A stretch of 33,146 nt of DNA, from NCBI GenBank assembly GCA_900321575.1, contig ONWT01000062.1, forward strand, positions 1 to 33,146, in the 5' to 3' direction. Below are positions 22,486 through 31,752 of the stretch, one piece after another. Source of the stretch: an uncultured Lentisphaerota bacterium (GTDB lineage: Bacteria > Verrucomicrobiota > Kiritimatiellia > RFP12 > UBA1067). Within the stretch, counting starts at the first letter, position 1, and each line of letters starts with the position of its first letter. Below the pieces are notes generated by a model. It saw nothing but the letters and a program-made list of their open reading frames with translations. It had not been told where the DNA came from and did not search any database. The position numbers and the translations under genes were made by a program.

Positions 22486-25247
22486 TGGATATAGAGATCA
22501 AGAACGCCCGAATGCACAACCTGCGCGGAATCGACGTTACGATTCCGCGCAACTCCTTGACTGTCGTTACGGGGCTGTCCGGCAGCGGAAAGTCCACGCT
22601 GGCGTTCGATACTTTATACGCCGAGGGTCAGCGGCGCTATGTCGAATCGCTGTCGGCTTACGCCCGCCAGTTTCTGGACCGGTTGCGCAAGCCGGAGGTG
22701 GACAAGATCGAGGGCTTGAGCCCGGCGATATCCATCGAGCAGCACACGACGGGGGGCAATCCGCGGTCGATCGTCGCTACCGTGACCGAGATACACGATT
22801 ACCTGCGCATACTTTTCGGCTCCGTCGCCACTCCTCACTGTCCAGAATGCGGCCGCGAGGTGCGCCGCCAGTCGGCGGAGCAGATTGTGGAGTCCATACT
22901 GAAAGGCGAGGGGCGCGTCATAATATATGCGCCCAAGGTGTCCGGCAAGAAGGGCCGGCACGAAGAGACGCTGGCGGCGATACGCCGGAACGGGTTTGCC
23001 CGTGTCCGGATAGACGGTGTGACATATCCCGTGGATGAAGTTCCCTCGCTGGACAAGAAGAAGGCGCACAGCATCGATATTGTTGTCGATCGCCTTGTGC
23101 TGCCGTGTGACAGGACCCGCCTCACGGATTCCGTCGAACTGGCGCTTAAACAGGGGGCGGGCGTGATGTATGTCGAAGATGCCGATGGCGCGGTGCGCAA
23201 GCCGTATTCCGAATTGAACGCCTGCGTGCACTGCGGCGTCTCTTTCGAGGAGTTGAAGCCCCGCTCGTTTTCGTTCAATTCTCCGTTCGGCGCGTGCCCT
23301 ACTTGCGCCGGCCTCGGCCAGCTGTATTATTTCGATGAAGAACTGGTCGTGCCCGACAAGACGCTTCCCCTGAGGGAGTGCATACATCCGTGGCGGCGCG
23401 CGGGGCATAATGCGATAATGTACTACAATGCCCTGCTGGAGCAGATCGCCAAGCAGTACGGAGTCGGTCTCGAGACGCCCTACGAGAAGCTGCCTGCGAA
23501 GTTCCGCCACGATCTCATGCACGGCTTCAAGGACGACCTCGTATTGCCGTGGCGCAGCGTGGACCGTCCGTTCGAGGGCGTTCTCGCTACGCTTCAACGC
23601 CGTCTCGAAGAGGCGGAGGACGACGAAACGCGCCAGAAGTGGGAGGCGTACCAGAATTTCAGGACGTGCCCCGATTGCCATGGTTCGCGTCTGCGCCCCG
23701 AGTCCAGAGCCGCCACTGTCGCGGGCAAGACGATAGTCGAAGTCATGTCCATGCCGATCAGAGAGGCGCTTGCGTTCTTCGAAGACGTCCCGAAGTTTCC
23801 GGGTATGGGTGACATCCTCAAGGAGATTGTCCGCCGCTTGCGATTCCTGATAGATGTCGGGCTGGACTACCTTACGCTCGATCGCGCGTCCGCGACGCTC
23901 TCGGGCGGCGAAATGCAGAGAATCCGCCTGGCTACCCAGATCGGCAGCGGTTTGACCGGCGTGCTGTACGTGCTTGACGAGCCGACGATAGGCCTGCATC
24001 CCCGCGACAACGAGCGTCTTGTCGCCACGCTGAAGGGGCTTCGCGACCGCGGCAACACCGTTGTCGTCGTCGAGCATGACGAGGAGATGATGCGTTCCGC
24101 CGATTGGATAATCGACTTGGGGCCGGGCGCGGGGCGCGAGGGCGGCAAGGTGATGTATCAAGGTCCCTTCGGCGGGCTCCTGGAGAGCGGCAGTCTCACG
24201 GCCGATTATTTGAGCGGACGCAAGAAAGTCGCCGCCCCGTCTGCCGCCCACGGCGCGGTTGGCGAGAAGGGCTGTCTGACGCTTTCGGGCTGCACGGAGC
24301 ACAACCTGAAGAACATAACGGTCAAGATTCCCGTAGGTTCGTTCACTGTCGTGACCGGCGTGTCGGGCAGCGGCAAGTCCACTCTTGTGGACGAGACGCT
24401 GAAACGCGCGCTGATGCGCCACTTCTACCGGTCCAAGGCCGTCCCCGGCAAGTATCGCAGACTGACCGGCGTGGAGAACTTCGACAAGGTTATCGAGATC
24501 GACCAGTCTCCCATCGGCCGCACTCCGCGTTCCAACCCTGCCACATATGTCGGATTCTTTTCGGACATACGCGAACTCTTCGCCCAGACCGAAGCGGCCA
24601 AGGCGCGCGGCTATACGGCAGGGCGCTTTTCGTTCAACGTCAAAGGGGGGCGGTGCGAAGTGTGCGGCGGCGACGGCCTGCGAAAGCTCGAGATGAGTTT
24701 TCTTCCCGACGTTTATGTCACGTGCGAGCAGTGCGGAGGGCGGCGCTTCAATGCCGAGACGCTGGAGGTGACCTACGGCGGAAAGAACATCGCCGACGTG
24801 CTCGAGATGACAGTCGCGGAGGCATGCGAGTTCTTCGCGAAGGTGCCTTCGCTCGCCCGGAAGCTCAAGACTCTTGAAGACGTCGGCCTCGGCTATATCG
24901 CGCTTGGTCAGTCCGCCACGACGCTGTCCGGCGGCGAGGCGCAGCGCATTAAACTCGCTACGGAACTTTCCCGCCGCTCTACCGGGCGCACGCTGTATCT
25001 TCTCGACGAGCCTACGACAGGTCTGCACTTCGACGACGTGGCCAAGCTCATGAAACTCTTGCTGCGCCTTCGCGACCAGGGCAATACGATAGTTGTGATC
25101 GAACACAACACCGATGTGATGAAGTGCGCAGACTGGCTTATCGATCTTGGCCCCGGCGGAGGCGACGCAGGCGGCAATCTCGTCTGCCAAGGTCCGGTCG
25201 AGGCCGTTCGCCGCTGCAAGGAGTCCGTGACCGGGAGATTTCTATGA
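22485..25247 (+). CDS. uvrA: Excinuclease ABC subunit UvrA
   Basis: DNA-damage sensor of nucleotide excision repair, a dimeric ABC ATPase. The 920-residue chain has two ATPase halves: Walker [10 protein letters not shown] near 31-39 and GVSGSGKST in the second half; signature motifs [13 protein letters not shown] and [13 protein letters not shown]; Walker [15 protein letters not shown] and [12 protein letters not shown]. Zinc-binding cysteine pairs are seen (CPEC near 120, CVHC with CPTC, CPDC, and CEVC with CEQC). [19 protein letters not shown] is the UvrB/DNA-interface signature. ATG 22485 overlaps the rho stop (TGATG). Its own stop overlaps the next gene as ATGA. The pairing with rho is probably operon organisation only. 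Confidence 0.97.
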   Translation: MDIEIKNARMHNLRGIDVTIPRNSLTVVTGLSGSGKSTLAFDTLYAEGQRRYVESLSAYARQFLDRLRKPEVDKIEGLSPAISIEQHTTGGNPRSIVATVTEIHDYLRILFGSVATPHCPECGREVRRQSAEQIVESILKGEGRVIIYAPKVSGKKGRHEETLAAIRRNGFARVRIDGVTYPVDEVPSLDKKKAHSIDIVVDRLVLPCDRTRLTDSVELALKQGAGVMYVEDADGAVRKPYSELNACVHCGVSFEELKPRSFSFNSPFGACPTCAGLGQLYYFDEELVVPDKTLPLRECIHPWRRAGHNAIMYYNALLEQIAKQYGVGLETPYEKLPAKFRHDLMHGFKDDLVLPWRSVDRPFEGVLATLQRRLEEAEDDETRQKWEAYQNFRTCPDCHGSRLRPESRAATVAGKTIVEVMSMPIREALAFFEDVPKFPGMGDILKEIVRRLRFLIDVGLDYLTLDRASATLSGGEMQRIRLATQIGSGLTGVLYVLDEPTIGLHPRDNERLVATLKGLRDRGNTVVVVEHDEEMMRSADWIIDLGPGAGREGGKVMYQGPFGGLLESGSLTADYLSGRKKVAAPSAAHGAVGEKGCLTLSGCTEHNLKNITVKIPVGSFTVVTGVSGSGKSTLVDETLKRALMRHFYRSKAVPGKYRRLTGVENFDKVIEIDQSPIGRTPRSNPATYVGFFSDIRELFAQTEAAKARGYTAGRFSFNVKGGRCEVCGGDGLRKLEMSFLPDVYVTCEQCGGRRFNAETLEVTYGGKNIADVLEMTVAEACEFFAKVPSLARKLKTLEDVGLGYIALGQSATTLSGGEAQRIKLATELSRRSTGRTLYLLDEPTTGLHFDDVAKLMKLLLRLRDQGNTIVVIEHNTDVMKCADWLIDLGPGGGDAGGNLVCQGPVEAVRRCKESVTGRFL

Positions 25248-26803
25248 AGATAATCCGCAACTGTACCATCGTGGATGGTGTCGGCACCGCCTCATTTCGC
25301 GGCGACATCGTCGTGGACGGCGACAGGATTGCCGACGTGGTGCGCGGCGGCGCGCCCGTCTGCCCCGGCGCGGAAGAGCTGGACGCGTCCGGATGCCTCG
25401 CGACGCCCGGGTTTATCGACGCCCATACCCATTCGGACGCGTACCTCGTGATAGAGCCGGACGCTCCGTCGAAGCTTACCCAAGGCGTGACTACGGAGAT
25501 CAATGGACAGTGCGGCGGCTCAGTCGCGCCACGCTACGGCGAGGCGAGGCTGTCGTCCGACTGGGCCTCGCTCTTGGGCGACCGACTGACATGGCGCTCG
25601 ATGTCCGAATACCGCGAAGTACTCGCCGCCGCGAAACCGGCCGTGAACACCGTACAGTTTGTCGGCCACAACACATTGCGGTCGTCCGTCGTCGGCTATG
25701 CGGGCCGCGCCGCCACCGCCGACGAGATGCGGCAGATGAAGCGCCTCCTCGAGCAGTCGCTCGACGAAGGCGGCTGGGGCCTAACGACAGGCCTCATATA
25801 CCAGCCGGGCAGGTATTCCACTCCACAGGAGGTCGTTGAGCTCGCCAAAGTCGCGGCCGATCGCGGCGGATTCTACGCCACCCATATGCGCTCGGAGGGC
25901 GACAGGATACTTGAAGCCATCGACGAGGTTCTCGATCTTGTGAAGGCTACCGGCATACGCGCCGAAATATCCCACCTCAAGACTAGCGGACGCAACAACT
26001 GGCGCAAGATTGACGCCGTGCTCGACAAGATGCAGTCCGCAGTCGATTCGGGGCTACTGCTTGGCAGCGACCGCTATCCGTATTGCGCCGCAGGGACCGA
26101 CCTGGATGTCGTCCTGCCCGACTGGGCCCAGGAGGGCGCCGCCAAGGCGGAGTGCGAAAGGCTCGCCGACCCTGCGACGCGCGCGCGTATCGTGGACGAA
26201 CTTGACGCCTCGGGACGCGACTGGTCCGCCGTGATGATAGGCGGCACGTGGCACCCCGAAACGAAACAATTCTCGGGGCGCGTCGTATCCGATCTCGTGC
26301 GCGAGCTTTCGCTTACGCCCGGCGAGCTGGTCTGCCGCATACTTGAAAAGGACCTTTGCCGAACAGGCGGATTCTTCTTTGGCATGAGCGAGGAGAATCT
26401 CGACAAGATCTACCGCCGCCCGTGGATCGTGCCTGGCAGCGACGCCTCGCTTCGTGCGCCGTGGGGACCACTCGGCGCGGACCATCCCCACCCGCGGGCC
26501 TATGCGACGATGCCGGAGTTCTATCGCCGCGTGCGTGCGCTCGGCTTTTCCCGCGAAGAGACTGTCGCCCGCATGACGTCCGTGCCTGCCCGCCGGTTCG
26601 GCCTTCGCGGCAGGGGCGTTATCGAGAAGGGGGCTTTCGCGGATATAGTCGTCTGGCGCGAAGAAGAATTCGTCGCGCGGTCTACCTATACCGCCCCCCA
26701 TCAGTTCTCGGGCGGCGTTGAATTCGTCATGGTCAACGGCTCCGTGCCGTATCGGAATGGACGTTTCACCGGCGACCGCGCGGGACGCTTTTTGGAAAAA
26801 TGA
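25244..26803 (+). CDS. N-acyl-D-amino-acid deacylase (D-aminoacylase family)
   Basis: Zinc amidohydrolase expected to release D-amino acids from N-acyl-D-amino acids, for example during peptidoglycan-derived compound recycling. The 519-residue protein begins with the small beta domain (IVDGVGTASFRGDIVVDGDR), then the metal motif FIDAHTHSD, the GQCGGS cysteine loop (metal bridging in D-aminoacylases), ATHMRSEGD, EISHLKTSG, and IVPGSDASLRAPWG with the catalytic Asp. The last part (GVIEKGAFADIVVW) closes the beta domain. Start ATG 25244 overlaps the uvrA stop (ATGA). Exact substrate is unknown; dihydroorotase-type relatives are less likely. Its TGA stop forms the TGn of the next promoter. Confidence 0.87.
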   Translation: MKIIRNCTIVDGVGTASFRGDIVVDGDRIADVVRGGAPVCPGAEELDASGCLATPGFIDAHTHSDAYLVIEPDAPSKLTQGVTTEINGQCGGSVAPRYGEARLSSDWASLLGDRLTWRSMSEYREVLAAAKPAVNTVQFVGHNTLRSSVVGYAGRAATADEMRQMKRLLEQSLDEGGWGLTTGLIYQPGRYSTPQEVVELAKVAADRGGFYATHMRSEGDRILEAIDEVLDLVKATGIRAEISHLKTSGRNNWRKIDAVLDKMQSAVDSGLLLGSDRYPYCAAGTDLDVVLPDWAQEGAAKAECERLADPATRARIVDELDASGRDWSAVMIGGTWHPETKQFSGRVVSDLVRELSLTPGELVCRILEKDLCRTGGFFFGMSEENLDKIYRRPWIVPGSDASLRAPWGPLGADHPHPRAYATMPEFYRRVRALGFSREETVARMTSVPARRFGLRGRGVIEKGAFADIVVWREEEFVARSTYTAPHQFSGGVEFVMVNGSVPYRNGRFTGDRAGRFLEK

Positions 26804-26809
26804 TATAAT
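26801..26809 (+). promoter_or_regulatory. Extended -10 promoter of rpe
   Basis: TGA TATAAT at 26801-26809, seven bases before ATG 26817. The TGA is also the stop codon of the D-aminoacylase gene. No clear -35 and no Shine-Dalgarno site. Confidence 0.75.
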
Positions 26810-26816
26810 ACAACCT

Positions 26817-27485
26817 ATGAAGCTGCAAATACTGCCATCGCTGCTCGCCGCCGACTTCGGTCGCCTTGCCGACGAGATTCTGCGCGCCGAGGCCTCCGGA
26901 GCGGACGCCTTGCATCTTGACATAATGGACCCCCACTTCGTGCCGAACATCTCGTTTGGCCCCGATGTCGTCGCGCTCTCGAAGCGTACCGCGCCGGATT
27001 TCTACCGCAACGTGCATCTCATGATGTCGCGGCCGGACCTTTATCTGGAGAAATTCGCCAAAGCCGGCGCGCAGACGATACAGATACACGTCGAGGCCGA
27101 CTGCGATTTGCACACGGAATTGCCGCGCATAAGGGCCTTGGGGGCGAAACCGGCCATAGTGCTGAATCCCGAAACGCCAGTAGAGAGGCTCGCTCCCTAT
27201 CTGGACGAGGTGGACGAGGTTCTCGTCATGACCGTACACCCCGGCTATGGCGGACAGAAATTCATCGCCGATTGTCTCCCGAAACTTGGCTGGATTCGCG
27301 AGCGCCGTCCCGGGCTCGACTTGATGGTGGATGGCGGCGTCAATGGCGAGACGGCCGTGGACTCGGTGCGCGCGGGCGCCAATCAGCTCGTCGCAGGCAG
27401 CTATCTTTTCCGCCAGGCCGATATGGCGGCCGCCATTGCCGATATGCGCAGCCGCTGCGCTTGCTCTCACCTATTTGCGCGGTAA
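26817..27485 (+). CDS. rpe: Ribulose-phosphate 3-epimerase
   Basis: Interconverts ribulose 5-phosphate and xylulose 5-phosphate in the pentose phosphate pathway. The 222-residue TIM barrel shows each family block: ILPSLLAADFGRLADEI, LHLDIMDPHFVPNISFGP (metal-binding His and catalytic Asp), VHLMMSRPDLYL, IQIHVEA, VMTVHPGYGGQKF and MVDGGVNGETA with the second catalytic Asp. The upstream open frame belongs to another gene; ATG 26817 lies seven bases after TATAAT. It is followed after 21 bases by a separate promoter and gene, so rpe seems to be a single-gene unit. Confidence 0.95.
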   Translation: MKLQILPSLLAADFGRLADEILRAEASGADALHLDIMDPHFVPNISFGPDVVALSKRTAPDFYRNVHLMMSRPDLYLEKFAKAGAQTIQIHVEADCDLHTELPRIRALGAKPAIVLNPETPVERLAPYLDEVDEVLVMTVHPGYGGQKFIADCLPKLGWIRERRPGLDLMVDGGVNGETAVDSVRAGANQLVAGSYLFRQADMAAAIADMRSRCACSHLFAR

Positions 27486-27490
27486 AAATG

Positions 27491-27499
27491 TGGTATAAT
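27491..27499 (+). promoter_or_regulatory. Extended -10 promoter of the K+ channel unit
   Basis: TGG TATAAT at 27491-27499, seven bases before ATG 27507; no Shine-Dalgarno site. The stretch 27490-27504 is a near-perfect palindrome (GTGGTAT-A-ATATCAC, one G/T mismatch) centred in the box. Confidence 0.8.
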
Positions 27500-27506
27500 A
27501 TCACTT

Positions 27507-28286
27507 ATGGTTCTACGCAAGCGCATATTCGATATCATCCAGCCGGACGACGGGACATCGGTGTTGAGCATGGTCTTCGATCGGCTGATCACCGTGCTGA
27601 TACTCATGAGCGTCGTGATGGTGTTTGCCGGCACGTTCGACCTTGCGCCCATTACGAGGCGCTGGCTTTATGTGCTTGAAAACGTCGCGTCGATCGTGTT
27701 CACCGTCGAATACGCGCTTCGCATCGCCACCGCAGATTTTCTGTACCCGGAGAGCGGGGCGGTTTCGTCCCGCCTGAAATACGTCATATCGCCCATGGCG
27801 CTTGTGGACCTCGCGGCGATACTTCCGTTCTGGCTGCCGATGGTTCTGCCCGATACGATGCTCGGCATAAGGGCTCTGCGTCTCGTGCGGCTTCTGAGAA
27901 TCTTCAAACTGAACCGCTATTTCGACGCGATGCGGACCATCGGCGAGGTCATAGCCGCGAAGAAGCGCGAACTTCTAGGCTCGCTGTTCTTCCTGGCGAT
28001 TCTGATGCTGATTGCTTCGCTGCTGATGTATTCCGCTGAGCACGACGCCCAGCCGGAAGTGTTCCGCAACGCGTTCTCCGGCCTGTGGTGGGCGGTGGCG
28101 ACATTGACGACGGTCGGCTACGGCGACATCTATCCCGTGACGGGGCCCGGCCGGCTGATAGGTGCGTTCATAGCCTTTGCGGGGCTGGCTGCGGTGGCGG
28201 TGCCGACTGGCATAATAACATCCGGTCTTACCGAGCGCAGAGGCAGGGAAAAAGGCGAGAGCGGCAAACCGGAGGGGGAGGTCTAG
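27507..28286 (+). CDS. Voltage-gated-type potassium channel
   Basis: A 259-residue six-helix ion channel subunit, expected to form a tetramer in the inner membrane. S1-S3 are visible at about 25-43, 55-74 and 96-114. S4 carries a positive residue at every third place: R122, R125, R128, R131, K134 and R137, a full voltage-sensor pattern. The pore has WWAVATLTTVGYGDIYP, with the K+ selectivity filter at about 202-207, between S5 (160-176) and S6 (214-235, ending PTGIITSGL). No regulatory domain follows. Leaderless by position. The stop is followed at once by the next ATG (TAGATG). Confidence 0.92.
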   Translation: MVLRKRIFDIIQPDDGTSVLSMVFDRLITVLILMSVVMVFAGTFDLAPITRRWLYVLENVASIVFTVEYALRIATADFLYPESGAVSSRLKYVISPMALVDLAAILPFWLPMVLPDTMLGIRALRLVRLLRIFKLNRYFDAMRTIGEVIAAKKRELLGSLFFLAILMLIASLLMYSAEHDAQPEVFRNAFSGLWWAVATLTTVGYGDIYPVTGPGRLIGAFIAFAGLAAVAVPTGIITSGLTERRGREKGESGKPEGEV

Positions 28287-28736
28287 ATGGGAGAATTCGG
28301 ATCGATAGAGGAGGCGCGGGAATATTTTGCGCGCGACATGTTCGCGACCGGCAACGGCATGCGCCTCGACGAGTGCGACGCGAGCCACGCGGTGGCGAGC
28401 ATGACGCTGGACGCGCGCCACAGAAATGCGCTCGGCGGCGTCATGGGCGGCGCGATATTCACGCTGGCGGATTTCGCCTTCGCCGCGCTGACGAACGACA
28501 AGAGCCGCTCGACCGTCGGGCAGCAGGTGAGCATAAACTACCTGTCGGCGCCGAAGGGAGAACGCCTCGTCGCCACCGCGCGCTACAGGCGCGACGGGCG
28601 CACGTCGTGCGTTGTGAACGTCGATGTGGCGGACGATACGGGGCGCGAGGTCGCGCAGTTCGTCGGCACCGGCTACAAGTTGCGGTGCTTGTCTGAAAAA
28701 TCCAGTCAAGGAGACATGAAACATGGGCTACTCTAA
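28287..28736 (+). CDS. PaaI-like hotdog-fold thioesterase
   Basis: A 149-residue hotdog protein, probably hydrolysing an acyl- or aryl-CoA. The catalytic-site block [19 protein letters not shown] (about 51-69) is close to the PaaI/YdiI consensus HxNxxGxxHGG, with Met in place of the usual His before GG. Later strands, [14 protein letters not shown] and [13 protein letters not shown], fit the fold. The changed His means activity or substrate may differ. Shine-Dalgarno GGAGG lies within the end of the channel gene. It overlaps rfbB by 14 bases. Cellular role cannot be told from the neighbours. Confidence 0.85.
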   Translation: MGEFGSIEEAREYFARDMFATGNGMRLDECDASHAVASMTLDARHRNALGGVMGGAIFTLADFAFAALTNDKSRSTVGQQVSINYLSAPKGERLVATARYRRDGRTSCVVNVDVADDTGREVAQFVGTGYKLRCLSEKSSQGDMKHGLL

Positions 28737-29823
28737 ACGGTGCATAGTTACAGGCGCGGCCGGCTTCATCGGCTCTGCGCTCGCGAGGCTTCTTCTGAAA
28801 GAGACGGAGGCCAGCGTTCTCGTCGTGGACAAGCTGACCTACGCGGGCGTCCCCGAGTCGCTCAAGGAGGTCGGCCTCGACCCCACGACGCTCGAATCGT
28901 CGAATCCGCGCCTCTCGTTTCTCAAGGCCGACATCTGCGACCAGGCCGCCATGGACCGCGCATTCGCCGACTTCAAGCCCGACACGATCTTCCACCTCGC
29001 GGCGGAGAGCCATGTCGACCGCTCCATCGACGGACCCGGCGAGTTCATCCGCACGAACGTTACCGGCACTGCTACGCTCTTGCAGGCGGCGCTCGGCTAC
29101 TGGCGCTCTCTGGGCGACGAGGCGAAGCGCGCGTTTCGCTTTCAGCACATATCTACGGACGAAGTCTACGGCACTCTCGGCGAGACGGGCTACTTCACCG
29201 AAGAGACGCCCTACAGTCCCCACTCGCCCTATTCCGCGAGCAAGGCGGCCAGCGACCACCTCGTCCGCGCGTGGCACGACACCTACGGCCTGCCGACGCT
29301 GATAACGAACTGCTCGAACAATTACGGTCCGTACCACTTTCCCGAAAAGCTCATACCGCTGATCATCCTCAACTGCCTCGACCGTAAGCCGCTGCCTGTC
29401 TACGGGAAGGGCGCGAACGTGCGCGACTGGCTGTTTGTTGACGACCACGCGCGCGCGCTTTTGCTGGTGAACGAGAAGGGCGAGCCGGGCGAGACGTACA
29501 ATGTCGGCGGACACAACGAGCGTACCAATCTCGAAGTTGTGAAGACGGTCTGTGCGATTCTCGACGGGCTGCGTCCCATGGACGGCGGCGCGAAATACGA
29601 GTCGCTCATAACGTACGTCGCCGACAGGCCGGGGCACGATCTCAGGTATGCGATAGATCCGGACAAGCTGATGGCGAAACTCGGCTGGCGGCCGCGCGAG
29701 AATTTCGACACGGGCATCCGCAAGACGGTGCAGTGGTATCTCGACAACGAATGGTGGTGGGGTCCGATTCGCGAAAAGCGCTATTCGGGCCAGAGACTCG
29801 GCAGATCGCAGGGTGCGTCATGA
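28723..29823 (+). CDS. rfbB: dTDP-glucose 4,6-dehydratase
   Basis: Converts dTDP-glucose to dTDP-4-keto-6-deoxyglucose, the first committed step towards dTDP-rhamnose and other deoxysugars. The 366-residue short-chain dehydrogenase has the NAD motif [31 protein letters not shown], the [11 protein letters not shown] active site with Asp/Glu, the YSASKAASD catalytic Tyr and Lys, [18 protein letters not shown], and [20 protein letters not shown] at 28708-28713 gives a 9-base spacing. RfbA, RfbC and RfbD are not in the window, so the sugar pathway must be completed elsewhere. The stop overlaps the NIF3 gene as ATGA. Confidence 0.95.
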   Translation: MGYSKRCIVTGAAGFIGSALARLLLKETEASVLVVDKLTYAGVPESLKEVGLDPTTLESSNPRLSFLKADICDQAAMDRAFADFKPDTIFHLAAESHVDRSIDGPGEFIRTNVTGTATLLQAALGYWRSLGDEAKRAFRFQHISTDEVYGTLGETGYFTEETPYSPHSPYSASKAASDHLVRAWHDTYGLPTLITNCSNNYGPYHFPEKLIPLIILNCLDRKPLPVYGKGANVRDWLFVDDHARALLLVNEKGEPGETYNVGGHNERTNLEVVKTVCAILDGLRPMDGGAKYESLITYVADRPGHDLRYAIDPDKLMAKLGWRPRENFDTGIRKTVQWYLDNEWWWGPIREKRYSGQRLGRSQGAS

Positions 29824-30494
29824 AACTTGAGAAGATAACGGCCTGGCTCGACAAGACGCTCGATATCGGCGCGTTCGACGACGTCTCCAACAACGGACTG
29901 CAAATCGCGCGCGAAGACGGCGATGTGAAACTGGTCGCGTTCGCGGTCGACGGCAGCGCGGTCAGCGTGAAGGCGGCCGTCGCGGCGGGTGCGCAGCTGC
30001 TCGTCGTGCACCACGGCATAAGCTGGGGCGGCGGCATAAAGCGCATCGCGGGCGGCGAGTATAATGTCGTAAAGGCGGCTATCGGCGGCAATCTGGCGCT
30101 CTATGCGGCGCATCTGCCGCTGGACGCGAACAGGCGCGTCGGCAACAATTGGGAGCTCGCGAGATATCTCGGGCTCACGCGAATCAAGCCCGCGTTCTCG
30201 TATCACGGCAACATAATCGGCGTCACTGGCTACAATGCGCACGGAAAGAAAATCGGCGTCTGCTCTGGCGGCGCAGGCGAGTTCGCTCCCGCCGCGAAGG
30301 CCCTAGGCTGCGACCTCTACGTGACCGGCGAGGCCAGCTGGGGCGACAAGATCGCCGCAGAAAACGCCGGCATCGGGATGATCTGCGCGGGACACTACGA
30401 GACGGAGACTTTCGGCGTGAAGGCGCTCGCCGCCGCGATGGCCCGCGAGCTGAAGGTTAAGACGGTGTTTTTGGACAGGGAGGCAGACAAGTGA
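29820..30494 (+). CDS. NIF3/YqfO-family dinuclear metal protein
   Basis: A 224-residue member of the NIF3 family (GTP cyclohydrolase I type 2 by name; function unsettled). Metal ligands are placed as expected: [12 protein letters not shown] (two adjacent His), [18 protein letters not shown], and near the end [11 protein letters not shown] with His and Glu. The insert domain of longer relatives is absent. ATG 29820 overlaps the rfbB stop (ATGA), and its own stop overlaps the next gene as GTGA. Confidence 0.92.
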   Translation: MKLEKITAWLDKTLDIGAFDDVSNNGLQIAREDGDVKLVAFAVDGSAVSVKAAVAAGAQLLVVHHGISWGGGIKRIAGGEYNVVKAAIGGNLALYAAHLPLDANRRVGNNWELARYLGLTRIKPAFSYHGNIIGVTGYNAHGKKIGVCSGGAGEFAPAAKALGCDLYVTGEASWGDKIAAENAGIGMICAGHYETETFGVKALAAAMARELKVKTVFLDREADK

Positions 30495-30967
30495 AACGCT
30501 TCGCCATTGTGCTCGCGCTCGCTCTGGCGGTGCAGGCGATCCTCGCCGGCGACGATGATGAGGCGTACGCGTTCGACCGCTTCTACGCTGGCGTCGCTGG
30601 GACGGCCGTTCTGCCGCAGGGCGGGGGACGCATGGGCGACCGCGCGGGCGCGGCGTTCAGGGCGGGCTGCTACATCGGCGAACTCTTCGCCGTCGAGGGT
30701 GAGGCCGCCTGTCTGGGCCATCGCGCAGGACTCGCCGCAAGGGGACTTTGGCACTGGTGGGGCTACGAGCGGCTCGACCCGTTCTTCACGTTCGGCGCTA
30801 AGGGATGGATGAACGACGGACAGGTCGGCCCTTGCGGAGGGCTCGGCGCGTTCTACCATTTGACGGAGTCCCTGTCGCTGCGCGCCGATGCGGACGCGAC
30901 GCTCGGCCTTGATACGCGCCGGGAAATGGTCTATTCGCTTTGCGCAGGATTGCAGATTTCGTTTTGA
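30491..30967 (+). CDS. Small exported protein, probable outer-membrane barrel
   Basis: Not assigned to a family. The 158 residues start with a GTG and a signal peptide ([20 protein letters not shown]), then alternate polar and hydrophobic residues with Gly and aromatic residues in a pattern of beta strands (FYAGVAGTAVLPQG, GAAFRAGCYIGELFAVEGEA, RLDPFFTFGAKGW, SLSLRADADATLGL), and end with CAGLQISF, a C-terminal Phe as in outer-membrane barrels. An eight-stranded OmpA/OmpX-like barrel is plausible (inference). GTGA overlap with the NIF3 gene, with GGGAGG a few bases upstream, fixes the start. Confidence 0.7.
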   Translation: MKRFAIVLALALAVQAILAGDDDEAYAFDRFYAGVAGTAVLPQGGGRMGDRAGAAFRAGCYIGELFAVEGEAACLGHRAGLAARGLWHWWGYERLDPFFTFGAKGWMNDGQVGPCGGLGAFYHLTESLSLRADADATLGLDTRREMVYSLCAGLQISF

Positions 30968-30978
30968 GAAGGACAACG

Positions 30979-31752
30979 ATGAAAGACGCGAGAGAAGAAT
31001 GGTATGACAGTGCGGCAAAGGTCGCGGTCACGATAGTCGATGTCACCAGTGCCGCGCAGGCACTGGCGAGGGGTCACCTGTGCGGGCCGACAAGCGCATA
31101 TTTCCTGACGAAGGCGCTCTCGGCCGCGGCGCTGCTCGGCGCCGAAACGAGTGAAAAGGACGAGGTCGTCTCCATACAGATGAAGTGCTCGGGCCCGCTG
31201 GGCGGCTTCAATGTCGAATGCTCCGCGGACGGCGCATTGCGCGGCTATACCGAGAAGAAGACGATGGACGGTTTCGACGGCATCGCCAAGCCCGACGCGA
31301 AGAAGGCCGTCGGCGACAGGCGCCTTCAGATCACGCGCTCGGTGCCGGGCAGGATCATTTCGCAGGGAATCTCCAATTCGCTGGACGGCTACCTGGCTGG
31401 TTCGCTGCAGCGCAAGGCGTGCATATATCTCGAAGCGTCCGTCAGCGACGAGGTCGAGGTTCTGGAGGCACGCGGGGTGATGGTCGAGGCGCTGCCGGAC
31501 TCTTCGGCCGCCGTTTCGGAGCTCGTCCCAGAGAAGCTCGGCGTCGCATCGCGCAACATACTCGGCCAGCTGGGGCTCCCGCACGCCGAGCTCAAGAAGT
31601 CCGTCCCGCTCCGTTTCGAATGCCGCTGCTCGCCAGAACGCGCGGCGGCGATGCTCGGGGCGCTCGGTGAAGAGGAGCGGGCGAATCTGCCGGCCGCGGT
31701 GGATGTCACGTGCCACATGTGCGGACGCACTTTTACCGTGAGGACAAAATGA
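30979..31752 (+). CDS. hslO: Redox-regulated chaperone Hsp33
   Basis: Cytoplasmic holdase activated by oxidation. The 257-residue protein has the N-terminal domain with RGHLCGPTSAYFLTKALSA, the turn GPLGGFNVEC, TRSVPGRIISQGIS, and the C-terminal redox switch: CRC (residues in FECRCSPER) and CHMC in VDVTCHMCGRTF, the CXC-CXXC zinc site. ATG 30979, with AAGGA just upstream, is preferred over an earlier in-frame start inside the previous gene. The stop overlaps alr as ATGA. Confidence 0.95.
   Translation: MKDAREEWYDSAAKVAVTIVDVTSAAQALARGHLCGPTSAYFLTKALSAAALLGAETSEKDEVVSIQMKCSGPLGGFNVECSADGALRGYTEKKTMDGFDGIAKPDAKKAVGDRRLQITRSVPGRIISQGISNSLDGYLAGSLQRKACIYLEASVSDEVEVLEARGVMVEALPDSSAAVSELVPEKLGVASRNILGQLGLPHAELKKSVPLRFECRCSPERAAAMLGALGEEERANLPAAVDVTCHMCGRTFTVRTK

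Noticed and set aside
22614-25190. Very long open frame on the - strand opposite uvrA, with similar ones opposite other genes
   Set aside because: These are shadows caused by GC-rich third positions; the + frames hold clear, motif-rich proteins, and the - translations are Arg/His-rich with no recognisable domain.
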